Source of the DNA: Teichococcus aerophilus
GTDB lineage: Bacteria > Pseudomonadota > Alphaproteobacteria > Acetobacterales > Acetobacteraceae
Direction of reading: 5' to 3'
Length of the DNA: 64,000 nt
NCBI RefSeq assembly: GCF_014490485.1
Contig: NZ_JACTVA010000017.1
Span: 26,263-90,262 of the forward strand
The notes beneath the pieces are model-generated. The model was not told where the DNA came from. It searched no databases and worked only from the letters and a program-made list of their open reading frames with translations. Both the position numbers and the translations under genes were made by a program. Below are positions 26,544 through 34,943 of the stretch, piece after piece; positions within the stretch are counted from its first letter, which is position 1, and each line of letters opens with the position of its first letter.

Positions 26544-27524
26544 ATGCTGTCTCGTCGGAAGCTGCTTGCGGCCTCGGGGGCCTCGGGCCTTATGCCTTTC
26601 GCGGCGCGGGCGCAGGAGACCTGGCCTAGCCGCGTCATCCAGATGGTGGTGGCCTTTCCGCCCGGCGGCCAAGCCGATGTCGCGGCCCGGCCCACCGCGG
26701 CCGCGCTGGAGCGGGTCTTCGGCCGCGCCGTGCCGGTGGTCAACCGCCCTGGCGCCGGCGGCATCCTCGGCAGCGCAAGCGTCGCCCGGGCGGCGCCGGA
26801 TGGCTATACGGCGCTGATGGCACTCTCCTCCCTCAGCGTGCTGCCGGAAAGCGAGCGGCTGATGGGCCGCGTGCCGGCCTATGAGGTGGCGCAGCTGGCG
26901 CCGGTCGCGCGCATCACCGCCGATCCCACCGTGCTGCTCGTGTCGGCCGATGCGCCCTGGAAGACGCTGGAGGAGTTCGTCAGCGCCGCCCGCGCGCAGC
27001 CTGGCAGAATCACCTATGGCTCGGCCGGCAACTATTCCACGCTGCATGTGGCCATGGCCATGCTGACCGGCGCGGCGGCGATCGACCTGCTGCATGTGCC
27101 TTTTCAGGGCGGCGGGCCAGCGCTGACGGCACTGCTCTCGGATACCATCCAGGCGCTGGCTTCCGGTCCCGGCCCAGCCTTGCCGCATGTTCGGGAAGGG
27201 CGGCTGCGCGCCCTGGCCTGCTGGGGCCGTCAGCGTATCCCCGGCTTCGAGGCGGTGCCGACCTTCATCGAGCTGGGCTACAGGGAGGTCGAATTCTATA
27301 TCTGGTCCGGGGTCTTCCTACCCGCCGCTACTCCGGCCCCGGTCCAGGAGCAATGGCGTCAGGCCCTGCGCTTGGTCTGCGCCGAGGATGCAGCCCTGCA
27401 GCGCGCCCTGCAGGCTGCTGGCAGCCCGCTGGCCTATCAGGATGGCGAGGCCTTCCGGCAGTTCATGACCGAGGATACCGCGCGGCTGACCCGGGCGGTG
27501 CAGCGCATCGGGCGACTGGACTGA
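26544..27524 (+). CDS. Bug/TctC-family periplasmic substrate-binding protein
   Basis: A 326-residue binding protein with a twin-arginine-like signal (SRRKLLAASGASG, cleavage after AARA about residue 24). The family motifs VVAFPPGGQADVAAR, NRPGAGGILGSASVA and GRITYGSAGNYSTLH are all present. These proteins bind carboxylates for TctAB permeases, but hundreds occur without permeases, as here. It lies 48 bases after the FAH gene and probably captures the acid which that enzyme processes. Confidence 0.92.
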   Translation: MLSRRKLLAASGASGLMPFAARAQETWPSRVIQMVVAFPPGGQADVAARPTAAALERVFGRAVPVVNRPGAGGILGSASVARAAPDGYTALMALSSLSVLPESERLMGRVPAYEVAQLAPVARITADPTVLLVSADAPWKTLEEFVSAARAQPGRITYGSAGNYSTLHVAMAMLTGAAAIDLLHVPFQGGGPALTALLSDTIQALASGPGPALPHVREGRLRALACWGRQRIPGFEAVPTFIELGYREVEFYIWSGVFLPAATPAPVQEQWRQALRLVCAEDAALQRALQAAGSPLAYQDGEAFRQFMTEDTARLTRAVQRIGRLD

Positions 27525-27775
27525 CGGCTGGACTTCGGGCTCCGCGGTGCCAGCATACATGACCTGACTCGTCGTGATCCATGCGGCGACTATCAGAATC
27601 GTCTTCACCTGCCTGAACAATCCATGCGGCCGCATGCTCTGTGACGTGAGCGGACATGGAGTCTTCGGTCGGCAGCGTGGCGACTTCTACGACACCGCGA
27701 CGGCGCCGTGCTGGGATCAGGCCGCGCAAGACGGCATGGTCCTCGACATCCCATCTTGGCGGCACGGCGATACAC

Positions 27776-28168
27776 CTATGAAGCGTATGCGAGGTCTTCG
27801 TAGTAGCCGAGGTGGCGTTGCTTCCTGTCCGCCATGATGAGTGCCTGGTGGCAGCCGGTCTTGCGGCAGGAGCCGACACCACGCACACCCGTCTTGTTGT
27901 CATGACGAAGACGGCGGTTGCGGCTATTCTCGGCCGGGCTCGCGGCGCGCAGATTGGCGCATCGGTTGTTCCGCTTGTCGCAGTCGTCGTGATCGATGAA
28001 CTCGGCGGGCCACTCGCCTGTCATATACAGATATACGGGGTGGTGAGCCGCGTGACTCACGCCGTGCAGGCAGATGTAGAGATAGCGGTTGCTGAGATGG
28101 CCGGGTGTTTCGCCCGTCGTCCGGTGCGTGAATACCCCATCGGGATTGTAGTGCAGGATCGACCGGCG
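27776..28168 (-). pseudogene. HNH endonuclease with AP2-like DNA-binding tail, remnant
   Basis: The frame has a phage-type HNH homing-endonuclease pattern: LHYNPDGVFTHRTTGE at its start, VYLYMTGEWPAEFIDHDDCD with the HNH-type DH, NNRCANLRAASPAENSRNR, then NKTGVRGVGSC and KQRHLGYYEDLAYAS of the AP2-like tail. It has no ATG before the core: a TAA lies at 28169-28171, and the first start codon (GTG at 28060) is already inside the domain. The C-terminus stops early at a TAG, after which an AP2-like VYRRAAKMG continues. So both ends are damaged. Such genes mark phage or intron activity. Confidence 0.55.
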
Positions 28169-28252
28169 TTAAGCGCGTCTGTTTTGCGCTAAGAAATGCG
28201 AGGTACGGTGTGATGCTCGGATGGCCCTCGGCAGGGGACAGGTGAGCATCTC

Positions 28253-28376
28253 GACACCGGCGAGCGGTTCATTAGCGAACTCGAACGCGGCAAGCCGACC
28301 TGTCCAATTCAGCAAAGCCCTGGCAGTGGCCGCTTGGCTCGAAATCTGCTTCGAAGCGGCTAAGGACGGTCTGTGA
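28253..28376 (+). pseudogene. HipB-like antitoxin, frameshifted fragment
   Basis: The sequence reads DTGERFISELERGKPTC, matching the second helix and turn of the HipB/Xre antitoxin DNA-binding domain, then shifts by one base near 28300 and continues FSKALAVAAWLEICFEAAKDGL to a TGA. The stop overlaps the GTG of the next fragment, the usual hipB-hipA junction. The N-terminal part is missing. Confidence 0.5.
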
Positions 28377-28480
28377 CAGAACTCGCCGTCTACTACGAGG
28401 GCAAGCTGGTCGGCGTCGCCACAAACGGTGGTACAGGCCCTAGTTTTGCCTACAGCGCTGTCTGGCTGGCCTCCGAGACG
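28373..28480 (+). pseudogene. HipA toxin N-terminal fragment
   Basis: A GTG start overlapping the HipB-like stop begins MTELAVYYEGKLVGVATNG then PSFAYSAVWLAS, the N-terminal subdomain of HipA serine/threonine kinases. Similarity ends after about 35 residues, where the 3' end of the convergent HAD gene begins. The kinase domain is absent, so this is an inactive toxin-antitoxin relic. Confidence 0.5.
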
Positions 28481-28481
28481 G

Positions 28482-29129
28482 TCAGCCAAGCATCCGGCGA
28501 ACTTCATGGAGGTCGGCCACAACGAGATGGCAGAGAAGCCGGATTTCATCGGTGGCTGGGAGCATGTCAGGAACCATGACGGTACGCATGCCCGCGGCGG
28601 CGGCCGAGCGTACGCCATGATGGGAGTCCTCGAGCGCCAGGCACTCTTCCGGGGCGACGCCGAGCAGCTCCGCCGCTCGTAGGAACGGGTCTGGCGCTGG
28701 CTTGCCCCGTGCATAATCACCGGCTGCGATCACAACATGGAAGCGATGGACCAAGCCGTGCAGCGCCAAGTTATGCTCCACCTCCTCCCGGCTTGAGGAG
28801 GTGCAGATCGCGCGTGGCACGTTGAGTGCATCGAGCCGGTCCAGAAGTTCCACCACTCCGGTCTTGAGGGCCAGGAAGTGCCTCATGCCCTGGTAGTGGC
28901 GGGTCCATGCCGTCCTGAACGCCTCGACGTCCCCATCCGGGCCGATATGCTCCTGGAGCGCGGCGCGGTTTATCGGCCATGGGCGGCCAACCAGCTTGAG
29001 GAAGTCTTCAGTCGTAAAGCTGTGCCCGAGCTCCTTGGCCGCAGCCATGATGGCGTTGTGGTAGAGCAGCTCGCTGTCAAACAGCAGCCCATCCATGTCG
29101 AAGATAACGGCGGCGGGATGTGCTGACAT
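28482..29129 (-). CDS. HAD-superfamily phosphatase, beta-phosphoglucomutase-like
   Basis: A 215-residue HAD hydrolase of subclass I. Motif 1 is IFDMDGLLFDSE (nucleophile D about residue 10), motif 2 CTSSSREE about 110, and motifs 3/4 are GKPAPDPF and CLALEDSHHGVRSA. The alpha-helical cap lies between motifs 1 and 2. These enzymes hydrolyse sugar phosphates or related small phosphoesters. It is isolated: relics lie downstream and about 190 bases of spacer upstream, so no pathway is implied. Confidence 0.9.
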   Translation of the reverse strand: MSAHPAAVIFDMDGLLFDSELLYHNAIMAAAKELGHSFTTEDFLKLVGRPWPINRAALQEHIGPDGDVEAFRTAWTRHYQGMRHFLALKTGVVELLDRLDALNVPRAICTSSSREEVEHNLALHGLVHRFHVVIAAGDYARGKPAPDPFLRAAELLGVAPEECLALEDSHHGVRSAAAAGMRTVMVPDMLPATDEIRLLCHLVVADLHEVRRMLG

Positions 29130-29318
29130 GGCGGCCTTCAGAGTGTGGACGCCGATCTATGAAGTCTGGCCTGGCATCCAGCAAATGACGTTGCGGTTTC
29201 AACGCAAAGCTGTCTGTCACCGGGTTGGCCCAGGTGGTTGCCGCACCCGCCTGCTGTCGTGACCATTCGCGGCGCGGCCATACCCGCGCCCGGCCTTGCC
29301 GATCAGCGCCTGATACAC

Positions 29319-30035
29319 CTATCGACCCGTGGCGCGGCCCAGTGTCGTGGGGCTGGCAGGGGCCCAGGAGGGATCGTGCGAACGCTGCCAGATATCGGCC
29401 AGCCGCCGCCCCGCCCGCAACACATGCTCCCGCATCAACGCCTCTGCCCTGGCGCCCTGGCGGCTCAACACGCAGTGCAGGATCTCCTCATGCTCGTCCT
29501 GCCCCCGCCGGGCCAGCGCCGCGTCATGCCAGCGGAACCGCATGGGCACGGGCAGCAGCAGAGTACGGGCGCGCTCCATCGCCATCACCAGATGCGGGTT
29601 GGCGCAGGCGGCGAACAGCGCCCGGTGGAAGGCCTCGTTCACCCCGGCCCATTCCGCCGGCATGGCGGCCTCTGGAATTCGCCGGCCAAACAGCGCCACA
29701 CCCTCCGCCACGGCTGCCTGCAGGGGCGTGGCCTGCGCGTCGGAAAGTCCGGCCTCCGCCACCAGGCGCGTGCACAGCCCCTCCAGCGAGGCCCTCACTT
29801 CGTAGATATCGAGGAAATCCTGCGCCACGAAGGGGCGGACGACATAGCCGCTATTGGGCCGGTAGCTGAGCAACCCCTCGGCCGCCAGGATGCCCAGCGC
29901 CGCCCGCACCGGAGTGCGGGAAACGCCGAAGCCATTGGCCAACTCCACCTCGTGCAACCGGGCGCCGGGCTCGTAAGTGCCGGACACCACAGCCTCCCGC
30001 AGGCGGCTGACGATGTCCTGCGCTCGGGTCACCAT
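29319..30035 (-). CDS. GntR-family regulator, FCD subfamily
   Basis: A 238-residue regulator with winged helix at residues 2-70 (GTYEPGARLHEVELANGFGVSR then TPVRAALGILAAEGLL) and an FCD domain (LDIYEVRASLEGLCTRLVAEAG and NEAFHRALFAACANPHLV). The start at 30035 (MVTRAQD) has GGGGGAG at 7-base spacing; the ATG at 30041 would be too close. It is in the same direction as the isochorismatase-family gene and ABC operon upstream, about 230 bases away, and is the best candidate for their regulator. Confidence 0.88.
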   Translation of the reverse strand: MVTRAQDIVSRLREAVVSGTYEPGARLHEVELANGFGVSRTPVRAALGILAAEGLLSYRPNSGYVVRPFVAQDFLDIYEVRASLEGLCTRLVAEAGLSDAQATPLQAAVAEGVALFGRRIPEAAMPAEWAGVNEAFHRALFAACANPHLVMAMERARTLLLPVPMRFRWHDAALARRGQDEHEEILHCVLSRQGARAEALMREHVLRAGRRLADIWQRSHDPSWAPASPTTLGRATGR

Positions 30036-30267
30036 GTGCATTCTCCCCCGGGGACCTCTGCGGGGCCGCCCACAGCAGGGGAGGTAGAGGATCAGGGAGC
30101 TCAAGCCAACGGCGCGCGTGGCAGGTTGGGGTCAGCGCCGTGAGAGGAGCGCCGCCCTTTCGGACTCTCCCGCCAAAGCCCCCGGGGCCTTTGGAAGCCC
30201 ATTCAGCGCAGGCAGGCCGCATCGTGCGGGGGAACCCGAAGCGGCAGCGCTTCCCGGGCCCGGACCG

Positions 30268-30969
30268 TCAAGCCGCCCCTTGCCGTGCACCCGCCAACAA
30301 CCCGGCCTCGACCTCGTCGGTGCTCAGCACGTCGCCGAAGAACGAATAGAAGCTGATCAGCGAGGCGTTATGCTCCGCATCCGTCAGCGCGGCATTGGCA
30401 TCACTGACCATGACGGTGTGGAAGTTCAGCATCATCGCGTCCCGCGCTGAGGATTCGCAGCACACATTGGTCAGGGTGCCGGCGATCAGCACGGTGTCGT
30501 AACCCCGCTGTCGCAGGATGGCTTCCAGATCGGAAGCCCCACGGATAAACGCACTGTAGCGGTACTTGGGAACGATGCTGTCCTCGGCACGGATATCGAG
30601 GTCCGGCCAGAACTCATGCCCCACCGCGCCCGGGGAGACGGAGCGGATGCGCGCCGCCCGCCGCGCCGGGCTCGCCTGCGCTTCCAGCACCGACCATTCC
30701 TGCCGCGAGCGTTCATCGGACGCATTCTGCACCCAGAACACCCCGCCACCCGCCTGGCGCACATGGGCGGCCAGCCGGTTGATGGTCGGCACGATCTCCA
30801 CGGCCATCGGCACGCAGGCATGGCCGACATCGGCGCGCATATAGCCATTCTGCATGTCGATGACGACCAGCGCGGTACGCCGGGGCTCCAGCACGGCATA
30901 AGGGTGCGGCGTGCCGCAGCGGGCGATGACGCGCTGCACGACATGGTCGGGGATATCGATCCTGTGCAT
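30268..30969 (-). CDS. cysteine hydrolase, isochorismatase family (RutB-like)
   Basis: A 233-residue hydrolase with the catalytic triad of the family: D38 in ALVVIDMQNGYM, K135 in SIVPKYRYSAF and C170 in GTLTNVCCESSARD. The cis-peptide region and overall pattern resemble ureidoacrylate amidohydrolase RutB and N-carbamoylsarcosine or biuret hydrolases, which cleave carbamoyl or urea-type amides, more than true isochorismatase. Its ATG overlaps the ATPase stop as TGATG, so it is the last gene of the ABC operon. With the amidase divergently encoded at 37111 it suggests degradation of an N-carbamoyl or amide compound. Confidence 0.88.
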   Translation of the reverse strand: MHRIDIPDHVVQRVIARCGTPHPYAVLEPRRTALVVIDMQNGYMRADVGHACVPMAVEIVPTINRLAAHVRQAGGGVFWVQNASDERSRQEWSVLEAQASPARRAARIRSVSPGAVGHEFWPDLDIRAEDSIVPKYRYSAFIRGASDLEAILRQRGYDTVLIAGTLTNVCCESSARDAMMLNFHTVMVSDANAALTDAEHNASLISFYSFFGDVLSTDEVEAGLLAGARQGAA

Positions 30970-31982
30970 CAGGCGAACTCCATCAAGGGTTGCGCCCCCG
31001 CCACCCGCAGGCAGCGGGCGACGCGGCCGGGGGAAGGGCTGACCGGCGGCGGTACCGCCAACTGGCAATCCCCCGCCGCTTGCGGGCAGCGCGGCGCGAA
31101 GCTGCAGCCGGGCGGCAGGTTGCGCATGTCGGGCGGCGCGCCGGGAATGGTCTCCAACTCCCGATCCCGCGGCTGGTCATGCACGGTGGAGGCCAACAGC
31201 CCGCTGGTATAGGGGTGCAGCGGCGCCTTCAGCACATCCCGCACCGAACCCGTCTCGACCACCCGCCCCGCATACATGATGGCGACGCGGTCGGCGATCT
31301 CCGCCGCCACGCCCAGGTCATGCGTGACGAAGATCACCGACATGCCCAGCTCCTGCTGCAGCTTCCGCAACAGGATCAGGACCTGGATCTGCACCGTGGC
31401 ATCCAGCGCCGTCGTCGGCTCATCCGCCAGCAACAGCTTCGGCTCGCAGGACAGCGCCAGGGCGATCATCGCCCGTTGCCGCAGGCCGCCGGACAGCTCG
31501 TGCGGATAGGCATCCAGCCGCCGCTCGGGGGAGGGGATGCGCACCAGCTCGAACAGATCCAGCGCCCGCCTGCGCCCTTCGCGCCGGCTGACGCCCCGGT
31601 GTTGCGCCACCACCTCGGCAATCTGGTCGCCCACGCGCACCACCGGGTCGAACGCCGTCATCGGCTCCTGGAAGATCATGGAGACGGTGCCGCCGCGCAT
31701 CCGCCGCAGCGCCGCGTCGCCCATTGCCTGCACATCCTGCCCGGCGATGCGGATGCGGCCGCGAATGACGCTGCGCTTCGGCGGCAACAGCCGCATCAGT
31801 GCCCGCATGGTCACGCTCTTGCCGGAGCCGCTTTCCCCCAGCATGCACATCACTTCGCCCGGCATCATGGTGAAGTTGACGCCGTTGACGGCGCGGACAT
31901 CGCTCTCGCGTGTGACGAAATTGACAGAGAGGTCCTCGACCTCGACCAGCGGTACGGACATGGTCATCGGCGTCTCCCTCAA
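30969..31982 (-). CDS. ABC transporter ATP-binding protein, DppD/OppD type
   Basis: A 337-residue ATPase: Walker A GESGSGKS about residues 49-56, Q-loop MIFQEPM, signature LSGGLRQR about 164-171, Walker [13 protein letters not shown] and H-loop VTHDLG. The C-terminal oligopeptide-type extension has the cysteine motif GCSFAPRCPQAAGDC, which binds an iron-sulfur cluster or metal in related Dpp/Opp ATPases. It overlaps both neighbours (ATGA with the DppF-type gene, TGATG with the hydrolase gene) and so is co-translated. It is one of the two motors of the 30969-36530 transporter. Confidence 0.92.
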   Translation of the reverse strand: MRETPMTMSVPLVEVEDLSVNFVTRESDVRAVNGVNFTMMPGEVMCMLGESGSGKSVTMRALMRLLPPKRSVIRGRIRIAGQDVQAMGDAALRRMRGGTVSMIFQEPMTAFDPVVRVGDQIAEVVAQHRGVSRREGRRRALDLFELVRIPSPERRLDAYPHELSGGLRQRAMIALALSCEPKLLLADEPTTALDATVQIQVLILLRKLQQELGMSVIFVTHDLGVAAEIADRVAIMYAGRVVETGSVRDVLKAPLHPYTSGLLASTVHDQPRDRELETIPGAPPDMRNLPPGCSFAPRCPQAAGDCQLAVPPPVSPSPGRVARCLRVAGAQPLMEFA

Positions 31983-33058
31983 TGCAGCGCCGGCAGCACG
32001 GGCCGACCGGCCAGGCTATGGCCGGACGCCGGGTTCTGAATATGGCAGGCCGCCAGGTGCGCGCCTGCCGCCGCATCCCCCAGCACCGGCGCGCGGGCCG
32101 AGCAAACCCGCTCGGCATGAGGGCACCGTGTATGGAAGCGGCAGCCGGGGGGCGGATTGACCGGGTTGGGTGGGTCGCCGCTCACCGGCGCCTCCTCCCG
32201 CCGCCGGTCCGGGTCCATCGAGGGGCGGGAGGCCAACAGGGCTTGGGTGTAGGGATGCTTCGGCGCGGCATACAACGCATCAGCGGGGCCGATCTCCACC
32301 ACCTCGCCCAGATACATCACCATCACCCGGTCGCTGATCCAGCGCACCACGCCGAGATCGTGGCTGATGAACACATAGGTCAGGCTGAGTTCGCGCTTCA
32401 GCACCTGCAACAGATTCAACACCTGCGCCTCGACGCTCTTGTCCAGCGCCGACACCGCCTCATCCAGAATCACCATGCGCGGCTTCAGCGCCAACGCCCG
32501 CGCGATGTTCACCCGCTGCTTCTGGCCGCCCGACAGTTCATGCGGATAGCGCCCGCCAAACAGTGCGGGGTTGAGCCCGACCTTCGTCAACAACTCCCGC
32601 GCCAGCGCCGTGGCATCGGCCTTCGGCATGCCGAATGCCATCGGCCCGAAAGCCACCGAACCCTGCACCGGCATGCGCGGATTGAGCGAGGAGGAGGAAT
32701 CCTGGAACACCATCTGCGCCTGACGCCGCAGGTCCTTCACGCTGATGCCGCCCTGCACGCCGACGGCATCGCCATCGAAGATCTGCTCGCCGGCATCCGG
32801 CACGATCAGGCGCATCAGCAGCCGCGCGAGGGTAGACTTGCCGCAGCCGGATTCACCGACGATGCCCAGCGTCTCGCCCTTGTGCACGGTGAAGGAGACA
32901 CCGTCCACCGCGCGCACATGAGCTGCGACGCGCCCCAGCACGCCGTTGCGGATGGCGAAGTGCTTCTGCAGACCGCGCACCATCAGCAGAGGCTGCTGTG
33001 GCCCGCCACGATCGCGCGGATCGGCAGGCGGCCAGATCGGGGAGGTGGCGAAGGACAT
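31979..33058 (-). CDS. ABC transporter ATP-binding protein, DppF/OppF type
   Basis: A 359-residue ATPase. The start at 33058 ([11 protein letters not shown]) is chosen because the upstream frame is shadow of the permease. Walker A GESGCGKS about residues 74-81, Q-loop [14 protein letters not shown], signature LSGGQKQR about 183-190, Walker [12 protein letters not shown] and switch His SHDLG. The C-terminal cysteine motif [15 protein letters not shown] is present. It pairs with the DppD-type protein, with which it overlaps as ATGA. Confidence 0.92.
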   Translation of the reverse strand: MSFATSPIWPPADPRDRGGPQQPLLMVRGLQKHFAIRNGVLGRVAAHVRAVDGVSFTVHKGETLGIVGESGCGKSTLARLLMRLIVPDAGEQIFDGDAVGVQGGISVKDLRRQAQMVFQDSSSSLNPRMPVQGSVAFGPMAFGMPKADATALARELLTKVGLNPALFGGRYPHELSGGQKQRVNIARALALKPRMVILDEAVSALDKSVEAQVLNLLQVLKRELSLTYVFISHDLGVVRWISDRVMVMYLGEVVEIGPADALYAAPKHPYTQALLASRPSMDPDRRREEAPVSGDPPNPVNPPPGCRFHTRCPHAERVCSARAPVLGDAAAGAHLAACHIQNPASGHSLAGRPVLPALH

Positions 33059-33063
33059 GGCGT

Positions 33064-33963
33064 TCAGCTCCGCACATCCATGGCGGAGCGAAGACCATCG
33101 CTGACCATGTTCAGGCTGACAGATGTGATGAAGATGGCGATGCCAGGCAACGCGGCGATCAGCGGATTCACATAGATGGCCTGCCGCAGCGCATTGAGCA
33201 TCAGGCCCCAGTCCGGCTCCGGCGGCTTCACCCCCAGCCCGAGGAAGGACAATCCCGAAGCCAGGATGATGCCGACGGAAATCAGGCTGGAGGCATAGAT
33301 CAGCACCGGGCCCAGCACATTGCCCAGCACGTGGTGCCACAGCACCAGCCGAAGCGGTGCACCAGTGGCGCGCGCGGCATCGACGAAGTCCAGGTTGCGC
33401 ACCTGCGTCGTCGCCGTCTCCGCCACGCGGCAGAGTGGCGGGATGAACACCAGCGTCAGCGCGATCATGCCATTGGTCACGCCGCCGCCCATCGCGCCGG
33501 AGATGGCCACCGCCAGCAGCACGGATGGGAAGGCGTAGAACACATCCATGGTGCGCATGATCAGGGTGTTGACGATGCCGCCGGCGAAACCCGCCACCAC
33601 GCCCAACCCGCCGCCGATCAGCGTGGCGATCACCACGGGCACCATGCCCATCAACAGCGTCAGCCGGCCGCCATAGAGCAAGCGGGAGAGCATGTCCCGC
33701 CCCAGCTCATCGGTGCCCAGGATATGCCCCATGTAGCCGGGACCCTTCAGGCGGCGGATGATGCTTTCCTGATACGGGTCCGCCGGCGCGATCCAGGACG
33801 CGAAGACCGCGGCGAGGATCACCGAGAGCAACACCGCCCCGAAGAACAGCGTCACCGGATCGTAGCGCAGCCGATACCCGACCGTGCCCCAATAGCCACG
33901 CTGCCGTGGCGCGGCCATGGCGGCGTTGCCGGTGGGTGGCGCATTGCTGACCGTGGTGGACAT
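33064..33963 (-). CDS. ABC transporter permease, DppC type
   Basis: A 299-residue permease starting at 33963 (MSTTVSNAPPTGN) behind GAGGAGG at seven bases. The N-terminal OppC_N helix (YDPVTLFFGAVLLSVI) and the family's GTDELGRDML motif about residues 81-90 are visible, as is the EAA loop (DFVDAARATGAPLRLV then WHHVLGN). Six transmembrane segments. It works with the DppB-type permease 13 bases upstream. Confidence 0.92.
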   Translation of the reverse strand: MSTTVSNAPPTGNAAMAAPRQRGYWGTVGYRLRYDPVTLFFGAVLLSVILAAVFASWIAPADPYQESIIRRLKGPGYMGHILGTDELGRDMLSRLLYGGRLTLLMGMVPVVIATLIGGGLGVVAGFAGGIVNTLIMRTMDVFYAFPSVLLAVAISGAMGGGVTNGMIALTLVFIPPLCRVAETATTQVRNLDFVDAARATGAPLRLVLWHHVLGNVLGPVLIYASSLISVGIILASGLSFLGLGVKPPEPDWGLMLNALRQAIYVNPLIAALPGIAIFITSVSLNMVSDGLRSAMDVRS

Positions 33964-33976
33964 GCCGTGCCTCCTC

Positions 33977-34924
33977 TCAGGCGCGCCGGATGCGCGGATC
34001 AACCGAGGATTGGAACAGATCCACGGTCAGATTGGTGAAGACGAAGATCAGGGCCAGGACCAGGATGGTTCCCTGCAGCACCGGGATGTCGCGCGTCAGG
34101 ATGGCCTTGCTCAGCAGGAAGCCGCTGCCGGGCCAGCTGAACACCGTCTCCACCAGGATGGAGCCACCCATCAGCGTGCCGAATTGCAGCCCCATCACCG
34201 CCAGCACCGGCGGCAGCGCGTTCTTTAACGCGTGCCGCAGAACCCGCCACTCCGGCAGCCCGTTGGCCCGTAGCGTGGTGACGAATTCCTGATTCATCAC
34301 CTCCGACACCGCCGAGCGGGTGGTGCGCGCGATGATCCCGACCGGGATCATCGACAGCGTGATCACCGGCAGGATCAGGTATTGCACATGCTCCCAGCTG
34401 GTCGGATCGAAACGTCCATCGCCCATGCCGGATGCCGGCAGCGCCATCATCTCCACCGAGAAGATGATCACCAGCACGATGCCCAGCCAGTAATTCGGTA
34501 CGGACACGCCGACCACGGCGACGCCCGTCACCACCCGGTCCAGCCACCCGCCGGCGTGGCGGCCGGCGATGGTGCCCAGCACGAAGGCGATGCTGAACGC
34601 CACCAGCACCGACAGCCCCGCCAGCAGAACGGTGTTGCCGAGGGAACGGAAGATCTCATCCGCGACCGGTCGGCCGGTCGCGATCGAGCGGCCGAAATCT
34701 CCCACCATCACCCGCCCCAGCCAGGTCAGGTACTGCACCGGTAGCGGTTGATCGAGCCCGTACATGCGCTTGACCTGTGCTACCGTCTCGGCATCCGCGT
34801 CCGGCGGCAGCAGCGTCTGTACCGGGTCGCCCGGCGCCAGATACACCAGCAGGAAGCAGACGACCGAGACACCGAAGGCGATGGGGACGGCGGATAGCAG
34901 CCGCCGCAGGATATAGCCGAACAT
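33977..34924 (-). CDS. ABC transporter permease, DppB type
   Basis: A 315-residue permease beginning MFGYILRRLLSAVPIAFGVS, the standard DppB opening, followed by FLLVYLAPGDPV. The EAA loop is FVTTLRANGLPEWRVLRHALKN about residues 215-236. It follows the binding-protein gene by 19 bases and precedes the DppC-type gene, the classical Dpp order. The pore would accept a small peptide-like or polyol ligand; the ligand is not determined by sequence. Confidence 0.92.
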   Translation of the reverse strand: MFGYILRRLLSAVPIAFGVSVVCFLLVYLAPGDPVQTLLPPDADAETVAQVKRMYGLDQPLPVQYLTWLGRVMVGDFGRSIATGRPVADEIFRSLGNTVLLAGLSVLVAFSIAFVLGTIAGRHAGGWLDRVVTGVAVVGVSVPNYWLGIVLVIIFSVEMMALPASGMGDGRFDPTSWEHVQYLILPVITLSMIPVGIIARTTRSAVSEVMNQEFVTTLRANGLPEWRVLRHALKNALPPVLAVMGLQFGTLMGGSILVETVFSWPGSGFLLSKAILTRDIPVLQGTILVLALIFVFTNLTVDLFQSSVDPRIRRA

Positions 34925-34943
34925 GCCGGGCCCTCCTCGAGGT

